Positions 24,672 through 34,300 of a DNA stretch of 64,000 bases are shown in pieces (within the stretch, counting starts at the first letter, position 1; the number at the start of each line of letters is the position of its first letter). Position numbers and translations under genes: made by a program. The stretch is from JAJFFW01 sp965263375 (lineage in GTDB: Bacteria; Pseudomonadota; Alphaproteobacteria; Caulobacterales; Parvularculaceae), in contig OZ253669.1 in assembly GCA_965263375.1 (NCBI GenBank), positions 1,860,001 to 1,924,000 of the forward strand. Direction: 5' to 3'. Below the pieces are notes generated by a model. That model worked only from the letters and a program-made list of their open reading frames with translations, was not told the origin of the DNA and ran no database searches.

Positions 24672-25829
24672 GTGCAAGAAAATACAACCCATAGCCTTAC
24701 GGTTCGCACCGTTTCCTCAATCGATGAGATTGATGCTCAGGTTTGGGACGGTTTAGCGGCCTCCTCCGGATTTTATAGTCCGTTTACGTCCCATGCTTTT
24801 TTGAGCGCCTTAGAACGATCTAAATCAGTCGCCCCAGAAGCCGGATGGGCGCCGCTGCATTGCGTTTTAGAAGCGGATGGCGCCGCGCTTGGCGTTATGC
24901 CCTTTTACGTAAAAGGGCACAGCCAGGGTGAATATATTTTTGACCACCACTGGGCTGACGCTTATGAGCGCGCTGGCGGGCGCTATTACCCCAAACTGCT
25001 TTGCGCCGCGCCATTCACACCCGTTCCTGGCCCCCGTCTTTTGACAAAAGATCCTATCTTAAAACGCGCATTGGGATCGGCTGTCATTGACTTAACAGAA
25101 CGGTTTGGCGCGTCGTCGGCACATATGAACTTCCTGGAGAAAAACGACGAGGACGCGCTCGCATCCCTTGGGTTTCTTGTAAGGCGCGATAAGCAATATC
25201 ACTGGTTCAATAAAGGCTATGAAAGCTTTGATGACTTCCTTGCCGCCCTCGCCTCTCGCAAACGTAAAGCCATTAAACGCGAGCGCCGCGGCGCGGTTGA
25301 AAATGACATAACAATCAAGCGTCTTTTAGGCGATGAGATCACAGAACGCGATTGGGACGCTTTCTGGCTGTTCTATCAAGACACGGGCGCGCGCAAATGG
25401 GGAACCCCCTATCTGACCCGCACATTCTTTCACCTAATCGCGGAGAGTATGAAAAACGACTTGCTGCTCATCACCGCTGAACGCGATGGCGAGCCCATTG
25501 CCGGGGCGCTGAACTTTATCGGCGGCGACGCCCTATATGGGCGTTATTGGGGGTGCACTGAGGACCACGCGTTTTTACACTTTGAAGTGTGCTATCACCA
25601 AGCGATAGAATTCGCGATAGAGCGTGGGCTGGCCCGCGTGGAAGCAGGCGCCCAAGGGGAGCATAAACTGGCCCGCGGTTACGAGCCCATTCCAATTCGC
25701 TCCGCCCATTGGATAAGAGACGACAATTTCCGCAACGCCATCGATCGATATTTAGAAAATGAACGCGCCCATGGGGAAGCTGAGATCGAGATCCTAAGCC
25801 AATACGCCCCTTTCAAAAAAGGGCCGTAG
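24672..25829 (+). CDS. GNAT-fold N-acyltransferase, COG3146/DUF482 type
   Basis: 385 residues. Matches the peptidogalycan/FemAB-like GNAT group: SGFYSPFTSHAFLSALE near the N-terminus, KRKAIKRERRGA centre, the acyl-CoA region GEPIAGALNFIGGDALYGRYWG, and GAQGEHKLARGYEP near residue 320. Function of the group is not firmly known. Start is GTG 24672. It begins 26 bases after the RidA stop and is followed closely by the zinc-ribbon gene and HIT gene, forming a probable rightward operon. Confidence 0.85.
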   Translation: MQENTTHSLTVRTVSSIDEIDAQVWDGLAASSGFYSPFTSHAFLSALERSKSVAPEAGWAPLHCVLEADGAALGVMPFYVKGHSQGEYIFDHHWADAYERAGGRYYPKLLCAAPFTPVPGPRLLTKDPILKRALGSAVIDLTERFGASSAHMNFLEKNDEDALASLGFLVRRDKQYHWFNKGYESFDDFLAALASRKRKAIKRERRGAVENDITIKRLLGDEITERDWDAFWLFYQDTGARKWGTPYLTRTFFHLIAESMKNDLLLITAERDGEPIAGALNFIGGDALYGRYWGCTEDHAFLHFEVCYHQAIEFAIERGLARVEAGAQGEHKLARGYEPIPIRSAHWIRDDNFRNAIDRYLENERAHGEAEIEILSQYAPFKKGP

Positions 25830-25848
25830 CATCCATATTGGGGGGAAC

Positions 25849-26292
25849 ATGGCGAAATATGTCTATCTAAAGTCGATCATCGATCGGGAAGAAGCCTATG
25901 TCATCATCGGCCTCCTACAGGCTAATGGCATTAACGCCCGACTTGATAACAGCGCGACGATGGATGTCTTACCTATGCATGGCTACGCAATAGGCGGTTA
26001 CAAGCTGATGGCGCCTGAGGGTGATTTGGCCTTAGCGTCAGAACTTTTAGACGCTATCGAAACCCCAAAACCAGAGCATGACAGGCCCAAGCAAGGGCTA
26101 GAATATAACGGCGTCGTATGTGCGAAATGCGGCGGGACCCATTTTAAACATCAAAAAAGCATGTTTGCGCCGTTCTTCATCTGTTTAGGCGTCGGCGTGC
26201 CCTTGTGGTGGCGCACAGGGCGGCTTCGTTGTACACAATGCGGGACGTTGACCGATAAAAATCCCCAGCCCCTTGAGGAGCAATCCCAATGA
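25849..26292 (+). CDS. DUF2007-like protein with C-terminal zinc ribbon
   Basis: 147 residues. The first 70 resemble the DUF2007 putative signal-transducing fold (KSIIDREEAYVIIGLLQANGI). The second half holds CAKCGG and CTQCG pairs flanking a hydrophobic segment (MFAPFFICLGVGVPLWW), i.e. a membrane-associated zinc ribbon. Function unknown. Strong GGGGGG ribosome site. Its last codons overlap the HIT gene start by four bases. Confidence 0.65.
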   Translation: MAKYVYLKSIIDREEAYVIIGLLQANGINARLDNSATMDVLPMHGYAIGGYKLMAPEGDLALASELLDAIETPKPEHDRPKQGLEYNGVVCAKCGGTHFKHQKSMFAPFFICLGVGVPLWWRTGRLRCTQCGTLTDKNPQPLEEQSQ

Positions 26293-26723
26293 CGCTTGAT
26301 CAGACTTACGACACAGATAACATCTTCGCAAAAATTATCCGCGGGGAAATGCCTTCGGCAAAAATCGCTGAAACTGAGGAAACCCTCGCCTTTATGGACG
26401 CTTTCCCTCAAAGCGAAGGCCATTGTCTGATCATTCCGAAAAAGGCGAAAGCGACAAACTTGTTTGACATCGAACCCAATGATCTTGCCGCCGTCATTAA
26501 AGAGACCCAGCGGGTCGCCAAAGCCGTCAAAAAAGCGCTGAAACCAACGGGCGTGCGCATTATCCAGTTTAACGGCTCAGACGCCGGCCAGACCGTCTTT
26601 CATATCCATTTCCATGTCATACCGGTCTATGGCGAGACGCCGATCAAACCCCACGCCGCAGGCGGCCCAGCCGAAAGCGACGTCCTTCAGGCCCTGGCCG
26701 AGAAGATCGCAGCGGCGCTGTAA
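26289..26723 (+). CDS. HIT family nucleotide hydrolase
   Basis: 144 residues. HIT signature HIHFHVIP near residue 99-106 with the N-terminal AKIIRGEMPSAKI and AFMDAFPQSEGHCLIIPK. Closest to HinT/Hit-like phosphoramidases acting on AMP-linked substrates. Overlaps the upstream gene (ATGA), so translationally coupled to it. Confidence 0.92.
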   Translation: MTLDQTYDTDNIFAKIIRGEMPSAKIAETEETLAFMDAFPQSEGHCLIIPKKAKATNLFDIEPNDLAAVIKETQRVAKAVKKALKPTGVRIIQFNGSDAGQTVFHIHFHVIPVYGETPIKPHAAGGPAESDVLQALAEKIAAAL

Positions 26724-26886
26724 AAAGCCCATTTACCAATACCTAGTTTCGCCAACGCCACTCACGCAGCGGTGATCCCTATCGCGCGGGCGTGTTTTGT
26801 GTGTGATCGCGCGGGGCGTTATTTTAAAATCATCAAAGGGCGACATTCAATATCCCTACACAGATTTTAAAAGAGGAACACGGGCT

Positions 26887-27330
26887 ATGATCAACACGAA
26901 ATTACTCTTATCAGCTTCCGCCGCTGCCGCACTCACCTTTTCATCATTAGGCGCGGTTATTATTGGCGACAGCATCGTTTCTGAGGCCCAGGCCGCAACC
27001 GTGCTTCATCAAGGCGCTTGGACAAAAAAATCCTTTAAGGTCAGCGGCACATGGAGCATTATTGAAAAGGACGGCGCGAAATTTGTCGTCTTGAGCGATG
27101 ATTTTAAAACGCGCGGCGCGCCGGATCTTAAAATCTTTCTTTCCCCCCAGTCAGCAAGTAGCGCAAAAGGCAACAACGCCACAGACGGATCAATCTTGAT
27201 TTCACCGCTTTCCAGCAATAAAGGCGGGCAAACATACCAAATTCCTGAAGGCGTAGACCTAAGCCAATATGGCTCGATCCTAATCCATTGCCAGGCCTAT
27301 TCAAAATTATGGGCTGCATCTGACCTTTAA
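26887..27330 (+). CDS. Secreted DM13 domain protein
   Basis: 147 residues. Signal peptide (MINTKLLLSASAAAALTF, cleavage near SEAQA), then a DM13 domain: VLSDDFKTRGAPDLKIFLSP, the YQIPEGVDLSQYGSILIHC strand and AYSKLWAASDL end. DM13 domains are proposed redox or heme-associated modules with a conserved Cys (here Cys in LIHCQAYS). Periplasmic or exported. ATG 26887 has GAGG 11 bases ahead; the longer frame from 26797 would lack a signal peptide. Stands alone. Confidence 0.8.
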   Translation: MINTKLLLSASAAAALTFSSLGAVIIGDSIVSEAQAATVLHQGAWTKKSFKVSGTWSIIEKDGAKFVVLSDDFKTRGAPDLKIFLSPQSASSAKGNNATDGSILISPLSSNKGGQTYQIPEGVDLSQYGSILIHCQAYSKLWAASDL

Positions 27331-27385
27331 CTCTAAGAACTGATTGACACACCCTCCCCTCCCTAGTGGTTGATTAATCAGTATC

Positions 27386-27440
27386 GGAACGACTGTTCCT
27401 ACCTCCCCTCCCCACAACCAAGGAGCGGTCGTTCCAATTT
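27386..27440. terminator. Large stem-loop between convergent genes
   Basis: A 15-bp stem (27386-27400 with 27421-27435, two G-U pairs) encloses a 20-base C-rich loop and is followed by AATTTT. It lies between the convergent DM13 and DUF885 genes and probably terminates the former. Confidence 0.6.
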
Positions 27441-27452
27441 TCCAGAATACAG

Positions 27453-28856
27453 CTAAGGCGCCAGTTCTATCGCGGGACGCGGCGAACGTAACAATTCCCC
27501 AAACGCGTCCCATGGGGCAACGCCCAATTCTTTTTGCGCCTCTATATAATCGGCCACAATATCACGGCCAAGATTATAATTTATAATATAACCGCGATAC
27601 CTCTCAGCAAAATCAAGGCTCTTTTCCGCTCTTGTGCGCGAGGTCAAACTATAACGCATCACCAGCTGCGTTGCTTTTTCACGGGTGATCTGGCCATCAA
27701 GATAATCGCGGACGATGTAATTGCGCGCATGAGAAAGTTTGCGCATCGCTTTATTTAACACGGCAAGCGATTTAGCTTTACTTGGATCAAGTCCGGCGAT
27801 TGGGAACAATACATCCTGCTCAAAGGTGGTTTTCTCATCCGCTGGAAACGCAAGCCATATGCCGTAATTGGCCGACCCTTCGGCGATTAGGGCAAGCGGA
27901 CTAAATAAAGGGTATACCGAATATTCCACCCATCCCTTTTGACCCAACAAATCACGCTCAATAATAGTATTCCAGGTGTGGTGGCCTGGATATCCCTCAT
28001 GACACCCAAGATCGACAGCGCGATCAATGATTATTGGCAGATCCGTATTAATCTCAATTAAGCTCTCAAAGTCGCCTTTGTACCAATTATAACCGCTCCA
28101 TGGTTTATCCGTTACAAAACTTAGGGTGAAACGCTCATTGTCCGGCAAATCATAATGCTCTTTTGTTCTGCGGCGACATTCAGCAATAGCAGCATCAAAA
28201 ACAGCCTTTAACTTTTCTTTTGGGATAGCAAGCGAATGTCGGAAATTGTTCACCCGTTCATTAAGAGGAAGCTCACCCGGCAAAAGCTCTTCAACCTGGC
28301 GGCGAGCAATTTCAAACTCTTCAATGGAATAGAGCGGCGCGGCCGCGCCATATAAAAGCTTTGTCTCTTGATCAAAGGAGAATTTCTTGCCGCCTAGCAT
28401 TTGAATACGTGCTTTAGCGGCGCGTATATTCGCCCTTAACATCACGGCGCGGCGGTTATCTTTCCGCCCGTCCAATACATCCAGGGCGCTTAACAAGCTT
28501 TGCGCTTCATTTTCTAACAAGGATAGGTTTGGCTTGGCCGCCTCAACCTCATCACGCCATTCTTGCGGGCCCAAATAAGCGTCCACATAATCACTGTCAT
28601 GAACGCCTATGCCCAACACAAGTTTAACAAAGCGCTCAGCAATAGCATTAAGGGCAAGGTATTGTTCCCCATCAATAGCGTCTTGCTCTAAAGTCTCCTC
28701 GCTGTAAGCCTCATGGCCTTGCTTAGCGGTAACAATCTCTGTGCCCGTTTCTGCTGAGGAGACCTCATTAGAAGAACCGCCGCCGCATGACGCAGTGAAC
28801 GCAACACCCAAAACAAGGGCGGCGCACAAAAGCGAGCGGCCAGCGGTTCCAATCAT
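27453..28856 (-). CDS. DUF885 lipoprotein, putative metallo-carboxypeptidase
   Basis: 467 residues. N-terminal lipoprotein signal with lipobox FTASC (Cys about 24), followed by a Gly/Ser linker. The zinc motif HEGYPGHHTWN with a downstream Glu (LIAEGSANYG) is the DUF885 hallmark, related to M32-type carboxypeptidases. Predicted to be attached to a membrane facing the periplasm. Its start lies 15 bases after the small protein gene at 28872-29168, so the two form an operon. Natural substrate unknown. Confidence 0.85.
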   Translation of the reverse strand: MIGTAGRSLLCAALVLGVAFTASCGGGSSNEVSSAETGTEIVTAKQGHEAYSEETLEQDAIDGEQYLALNAIAERFVKLVLGIGVHDSDYVDAYLGPQEWRDEVEAAKPNLSLLENEAQSLLSALDVLDGRKDNRRAVMLRANIRAAKARIQMLGGKKFSFDQETKLLYGAAAPLYSIEEFEIARRQVEELLPGELPLNERVNNFRHSLAIPKEKLKAVFDAAIAECRRRTKEHYDLPDNERFTLSFVTDKPWSGYNWYKGDFESLIEINTDLPIIIDRAVDLGCHEGYPGHHTWNTIIERDLLGQKGWVEYSVYPLFSPLALIAEGSANYGIWLAFPADEKTTFEQDVLFPIAGLDPSKAKSLAVLNKAMRKLSHARNYIVRDYLDGQITREKATQLVMRYSLTSRTRAEKSLDFAERYRGYIINYNLGRDIVADYIEAQKELGVAPWDAFGELLRSPRPAIELAP

Positions 28857-28871
28857 CTCATCACCAAGCTT

Positions 28872-29168
28872 TTAAGCAGGTGTGCCAGCGAAAGTAGATT
28901 CACCAAAAGCGCCTAGCTTAACTGTGCCGTTTAGATCGGCGCCTTCAAGCGCGCCCGTAAATTCCAAAGTAACCGGCATTGGCGACGTAACGCTGACAGA
29001 CCAAGACGCTTTACCGTCTTCAACACGTCCATTTTCAACGGCTGATTCCCCTGAACTACCAGACATTTGGCCGCTTAATGCGCCGCCTTCTTCATTCAAA
29101 GTCAAAACACCAGTTTGGTCGCCCATTGGGGTTTTAATGACAATATTCCATTTCCCTGAAAAGCTCAT
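28872..29168 (-). CDS. Small beta-rich protein, unknown
   Basis: 98 residues with alternating hydrophobic and polar strands (GKWNIVIKTPMGDQTGVLTL, LEFTGALEGADLNGTVKLG), Gly/Ser-rich turns and no signal peptide. It looks like a small antiparallel beta barrel or sandwich. ATG 29168 has an AAGGAG ribosome site. Upstream partner of the DUF885 gene (15-base gap). Proteins like this occur as hypothetical proteins or amidohydrolase-associated domains in alphaproteobacteria; function not known. Confidence 0.75.
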   Translation of the reverse strand: MSFSGKWNIVIKTPMGDQTGVLTLNEEGGALSGQMSGSSGESAVENGRVEDGKASWSVSVTSPMPVTLEFTGALEGADLNGTVKLGAFGESTFAGTPA

Positions 29169-29525
29169 GATGATCTCCTTAATAAGTTGGGATATTTGCA
29201 AGATAGGTAGGCGGCAGTCGACAGTTTTATAGCAATATTCGATAAGATCGTCGCATAGGCAAACCAGTCAACATCAATAATTCTACCTGATTTTCCATTG
29301 CGTAAAAAGAAAATACGGCTTTGTAGAAAACCACAAAAGCGTTCCTTCTGGTTGGCTATAATATAGTTGAACGATCGATAAAAGCGCCTTGCACACATAA
29401 AGAGCGCGCTGTCGCTAATCAAGTAAAATCGATTAAGAACGGACAGCTCATGCGACTTTTTAATCTGCGATGAACAAAAGCGCCCCAATTGTGGACTTTG
29501 ATGAGCTCAATCGCCTTTATGAGCG
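29169..29525. other. Intergenic region, no supported gene
   Basis: Between the small beta-rich gene and cheD (both leftward). It must hold the promoter of the 98-residue/DUF885 operon. A 107-codon leftward frame (29165-29488) has Cys/Phe/Arg-rich, unconvincing composition. A 19-codon rightward frame at 29470-29529 (MNKSAPIVDFDELNRLYER) has no ribosome site. Confidence 0.5.
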
Positions 29526-30086
29526 CTAAAATAGCTCGACTTCGCCAGTATCCACTGGTGCTGGCGGCGGCGCTTGTACGATTGAGCGATCCACTTCCAT
29601 AGCGTCTTCTTTATTGAGTAGTCGCATCTGAACACGGCCAGTGGTCGGCCAAAAGCGAATACGACGCCCCTGCTCGCCGCCTAAACTTTCCGACACAATC
29701 GGAATGTTTTCACCCGCAAGATAATTATGCGCAAATTCAGCGTTCATTCGCCCGATTGCGTATCGGCTTTCAATAACGTTGGCGCCGCCAAATAGTTTAG
29801 CCTGGAGTCGATGACGGGCCGCCCCATTTTTCATAAGTTCGTTGATTAATAGCTCCATCGCGTAGCTGCCGTGACTGAGGTTGCCAGCGTCGGCGCTTCG
29901 AGCTTCTGGCAACAAGAAGTGGTTCATGCCGCCAATTTCTAAGTCCTCATCCCAAATGCAAGCCGCGACGCAAGAACCGAGTACTGTGCCTAAAACAACC
30001 TCAGGACGGTTGGAAACACTATACTCTCCCCTTACGACGCCAACGACATTTGATGAAGACTGCTGGCCTAAACCACTCATGCTCAT
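29526..30086 (-). CDS. cheD: Chemoreceptor glutamine deamidase CheD
   Basis: 186 residues. Active-site Cys39 in TVLGSCVAACIWD and His56 in GGMNHFLLPEA, the CheD catalytic pair; NAEFAHNYLAGENIPIVSESLGG is the usual C-terminal part. CheD deamidates receptor glutamines in some bacteria. Start may be this ATG or the one two codons later, which has better spacing from GGA. Gap to cheB is 34 bases, so the two are co-transcribed. Confidence 0.93.
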   Translation of the reverse strand: MSMSGLGQQSSSNVVGVVRGEYSVSNRPEVVLGTVLGSCVAACIWDEDLEIGGMNHFLLPEARSADAGNLSHGSYAMELLINELMKNGAARHRLQAKLFGGANVIESRYAIGRMNAEFAHNYLAGENIPIVSESLGGEQGRRIRFWPTTGRVQMRLLNKEDAMEVDRSIVQAPPPAPVDTGEVELF

Positions 30087-30120
30087 TCCGTTCTACGTGC
30101 GGTTGTGTTTTTTTATTTCT

Positions 30121-31152
30121 TCAATGATAAGAACCCAAATCATTTAAGATTATATGAGCAATTTTTGACAATGGCGCCTGACGAATAACACCGCCAGCTT
30201 CATAAGCCGCTTTCGGCATACCATAAATTAGTGAGGATGCCTCATCCTGACCAACAGTGAAAGCGCCTGCATTTTTCATCTCTAAAAGACCAGCCGCCCC
30301 GTCCTTTCCCATGCCTGTTAGTATAACGCCAATGGCTTCGCGTTTAAGCATCTGGGCTGCTGATTGGAACAAAATATCGACAGACGGACGATGTAAAACT
30401 TTAGAAGGTTCTTGTTGAAAGACGCATTTCGGTTTTGACATACCGCTAATCATTAAATGCGCATCATCCCCCGGCGCAATGAGAATCTGCCCAACTTCTA
30501 AGTAATCGCCCTCTTTTGCTTCTCTAACAACCGGCTTACAGGTTCGATCGAGACGCGCAGCGAACGAGGCGGTAAAATGCCTAGGCATATGCTGCACAAT
30601 GACTGTGGGGGGGCAATTTTCTGGAAAACTCGACAGCAATGTCGATAACGCCTCGACCCCGCCTGTCGATGAGCCAATGCATATGTATTTTCCGTGCGGC
30701 TCATAACTAGAGGCGACGGAATTCATCACGGTTGGGCCGCTTTTTTGCTGAACGATCCGCACTTTCGCCATCGCTGCAGATCGAACGATCCCCGGCAATT
30801 CCAGCTTCAAAGAAGACATGTCGCCATTCGTCGGTTTCGTCGCATAGTCAACCGCACCGATACTGAGCGCTTGCAATGTCGCATCTGCGCCCGCTTGCGT
30901 CAGCGTGGAGACCATCACAACGGGCATTGGACGCAAACGCATGATTTTTTCTAAAAATTCAATGCCGTTCATTCGGGGCATTTCAATATCAAGCGTTACA
31001 ACGTCTGGATTAAGCGTTTTGATCGCTTCGCGCCCTTCATAAGGATCGCGAGCGACCCCCACGACCTCTATTTCAGGATCGGCATTTAAGATTTGAGAAA
31101 TGACGCTACGCATCGTTAGCGAGTCGTCAATGACTACAACACGTATTGGCAT
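30121..31152 (-). CDS. cheB: Chemotaxis methylesterase CheB
   Basis: 343 residues. REC domain (VVVIDDSLTMRS, phosphoacceptor in VVTLDIEMPRMNG) then methylesterase domain with catalytic Ser in CIGSSTGGVEAL, His in QHMPRHFT and Asp in LTGMGKDGAAGLL. It removes receptor methyl groups and deamidates Gln. ATG 31152 matches the usual N-terminus; an upstream ATG (31191) without ribosome site would add 13 residues. A terminator-like hairpin lies between it and the upstream chemoreceptor gene, so cheB-cheD probably has its own promoter. Confidence 0.94.
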   Translation of the reverse strand: MPIRVVVIDDSLTMRSVISQILNADPEIEVVGVARDPYEGREAIKTLNPDVVTLDIEMPRMNGIEFLEKIMRLRPMPVVMVSTLTQAGADATLQALSIGAVDYATKPTNGDMSSLKLELPGIVRSAAMAKVRIVQQKSGPTVMNSVASSYEPHGKYICIGSSTGGVEALSTLLSSFPENCPPTVIVQHMPRHFTASFAARLDRTCKPVVREAKEGDYLEVGQILIAPGDDAHLMISGMSKPKCVFQQEPSKVLHRPSVDILFQSAAQMLKREAIGVILTGMGKDGAAGLLEMKNAGAFTVGQDEASSLIYGMPKAAYEAGGVIRQAPLSKIAHIILNDLGSYH

Positions 31153-31233
31153 TGGGACCGTATGCAGATTTATTATTACTGCGCTCACCATGGCGCAGAC
31201 GCGTTAAAAATTAGTTCGAATAACTGATTCAAG

Positions 31234-31264
31234 AAAAACGGGAACCAATTTTTATGGCTCCCGT
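31234..31264 (-). terminator. Probable terminator between chemoreceptor and cheB
   Basis: On the minus strand ACGGGAGCCA pairs with TGGTTCCCGT (one G-U pair; 31238-31264) and is followed by a T-run at 31234-31238. It lies after the chemoreceptor stop at 31336 and before the cheB start. Confidence 0.6.
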
Positions 31265-31335
31265 CTCCAAAGATCATTTAACTGAGTGCTAAGAATAGTT
31301 AATTGATTACTATTTTCTGAAATCAACAAAAGCGA

Positions 31336-34300
31336 TTAAAACTCTTCCCAGTCATCATCTTCCTGCTCAATTTTTAACGCTGCGCCGCCGGATGCAGCCG
31401 CATAGGTACGGACTTTTTCTTGCTGATCCATAAGGCTTGCGGGCTGCTCTGGCGTCTTATAGTCGTTGCGCTTTTCTTGACGACGATCTGCTGCGACATT
31501 GCCGCGTCGGTCTTCACCAATATCAAAATGGGAAACTTTGCCCATTAACTCATCAGCATCACTCGTCAGCGAGTGGCTAGCGGCTGTTGTTTGTTCAACC
31601 ATGGCCGCATTTTGCTGGGTAACCTGGTCCATCTTGTTCACAGCCGTGTTGACTTCTGACAGGCTGGCGGACTGTTCTCGAGCGGATGCAGCGATTTCAG
31701 AAACAAGATCACTCACATTTTCAACGCGTCCAACAATATCTTGTAACGCTTGACCAGCCTTGCCAACAAGCTCAACACCCTTATCGACATGTTGAGAGCT
31801 TGAAGAAATCAGTCCCTTAATTTCTTTGGCGGCGTCGGAGGAACGTTGCGCAAGCGCCCTGACTTCTTGTGCAACGACCGCGAAACCACGCCCTGCGTCT
31901 CCTGCCCGCGCGGCCTCCACGCCAGCGTTAAGAGCAAGTAAGTTCGTCTGGAACGCAATGTCATCAATCACACTGATGATCTGAGAGATTTGGCCGGATG
32001 ATTTTTCAATCTCGCCCATCGCCTCAACAGCTTGTAACACAACTTCACCGTTTTCCTGCGCCTCTTTTCGCGCGTTCGATGCGGCGCTGTTGGCGGCGTT
32101 TGCCCCTTCCGCCGTTTGTTTTACTGTGGCCGTGATTTCATCAAGGGCGGCGGCAGTTTCCTCAAGAGTAGAGGCTTGGTTTTCTGTTCGACGTGACAGA
32201 TCATCTGCAGAGCGACTAATCTCCGTCGCCCCATGACGGATGCCGCGGGCTGTGGAAACAATCGCCTCCATAACATCTTTTAGCGTCGCGACTGTATTGT
32301 TATAGTCTGTACGCAGCTGCTCATATTCTTCTGAGAACTCATCATCAATTGATTTTGTTAGTTTACCCTCAGATAAATCATTTAATGCCGACGCTAAGTT
32401 CTCAACCACAAAAGCTTGCTTCTTCTCAGCATCAATTCGGCCCTCCTCAGCGCGCTGTAATTTATCAACCGCGGTGTTAAAGTCCGAACGCAGCTGTTCA
32501 TATTCTTCAGAAAAGACCGTGTGAATTTGGCTGTCAAAGTTACCCGTAGACAGCGCGTTCAACCCGTCAGCCAAGTTTTTAATGACAATAGCTAATTGTT
32601 CCGCACGTTCTTTTGTTTCACGCTCGTTTTTAATACGCGTATTTTCGATATCAGTAATGTCGGTGACAAATTTAACGACCTTAAACGGATTGCCGTTTCC
32701 GTCTAAAATAGGGCTGTAAACACCTTGGATCCAAACCTGTTTTCCGCCTTTTGCAACACGCTGATATTTATCTTCATGGTGCTCACCTTTGGCGAGACTA
32801 TCCCAAAAATAACGATATTGATCAGAAGACGCATATTCTTTATCAACGAATACACGGTGGTGCTGGCCGACAATTTCGTCCAACGTATAGCCCATTACAT
32901 CCAAGAAATTTTTATTCGCCTTAAGCACATGACCATCAAGCGAGAACTCAATAATCGCTTGAGAACGATCGAGAGAGGAAAGGATGCCCGCATTTAAACG
33001 GTCGTCAGTAACATCGTCCCATTCCAATATATTACCAACATAATCGCCCTTTTCATCAAGCACAGCGCTGACATTGAGGGCGAATTTAAAATCACCGACC
33101 GTAATATCAGTGCGGTATGGCAGACGAGAAGGGTCAGATAATAATTGGCGTTGGTGCGCCGGATTTTTGTGGAACATGTCAATGCATGAGCCAACGATAT
33201 TGCTCGCCGTAAAGGATGGCCAAATTTCTTTGAAGACCGCTTCGTTTTTACCCAACAAAGCCTTTGTCGATTCATTAATATGTGTAACGATGAAATCGCG
33301 GTCCACCATCATCATCGCGACAGACGATCCATCAAACGCAATACTCTTAAATAAAGCTGTGCGAGTGTCGCATTGAACCTGAGTAATGTCTGTTGCGAAT
33401 TTAACGACTTTAACCGTATTGCCGCTCTCGTCTACAATTGGGTTATAGCTCGCTTGTATCCAAATTTCGTCACCGTCTTTTTTGATGCGCTTATATTTGT
33501 TGGATTGATATTCTCCGTGCTCTAAGCTTTCCCAAAATGCCCGATAATCATGAGACGCAGCATATTCTGGGTCTACAAACATTTTATGGTGTTTGCCTTG
33601 CACCTCTTCTAAACGATATCCGGTGACGGCTAAAAAGTTTTCATTCGCTGTAATAATTGTGCCATTTGGCTCAAATTCAATGACCGCCTGTGACTTGCCG
33701 ATGGCGGCTATCTTACCTGTTGCGTCAATACTAAAGCGTTTGCTCTCGGTAATATCTGAGGCGTATTTGACAACTTTAACCGGCTTGCCGTCTTGGTCAA
33801 AAATTGGATTATAGCTTGCTTGTATCCAGATTTCTTCGCCGCTCTTTTTATACCTTAAATATTCGCCAGCATTATAGTGGCCTTTTTTTAAACTCTCCCA
33901 AAAGGCGGCATATTCACTGGAGCGTGCATATTCAGACGAAACAAATTGGCGGTGATGGGCGCCTTGGACCTCTTCAAGAGAATATCCAAGCGCATTCAAG
34001 AAATTTTCATTAGCGTTAAGAATATTCCCCTCAAGATCAAATTCAATCACCGCAAGCGCTTTATTGATCGCATCAATTTTACCCGCGATGTCAGCGTTCT
34101 TTTTCTTTTGCTCGGTGATATCTGTTGCATATTTTACAATCTTAACGACATTGCCTTTGTCATCGCAAATTGGGTTGTAAGAAGCTTGTATCCAAACTTC
34201 CTCTCCGCGCGAGTTAAAACGTTTAAACTCTGCGGATTGATATTCACCCCGGCGAAGCGAAGCCCAAAATTGCTTGTATTCAGCGCTGGCGCCATAAGTT

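Noticed and set aside
29470..29529. 19-codon rightward frame overlapping the end of cheD
   Set aside because: Peptide-like sequence, but no ribosome site and too short to support.
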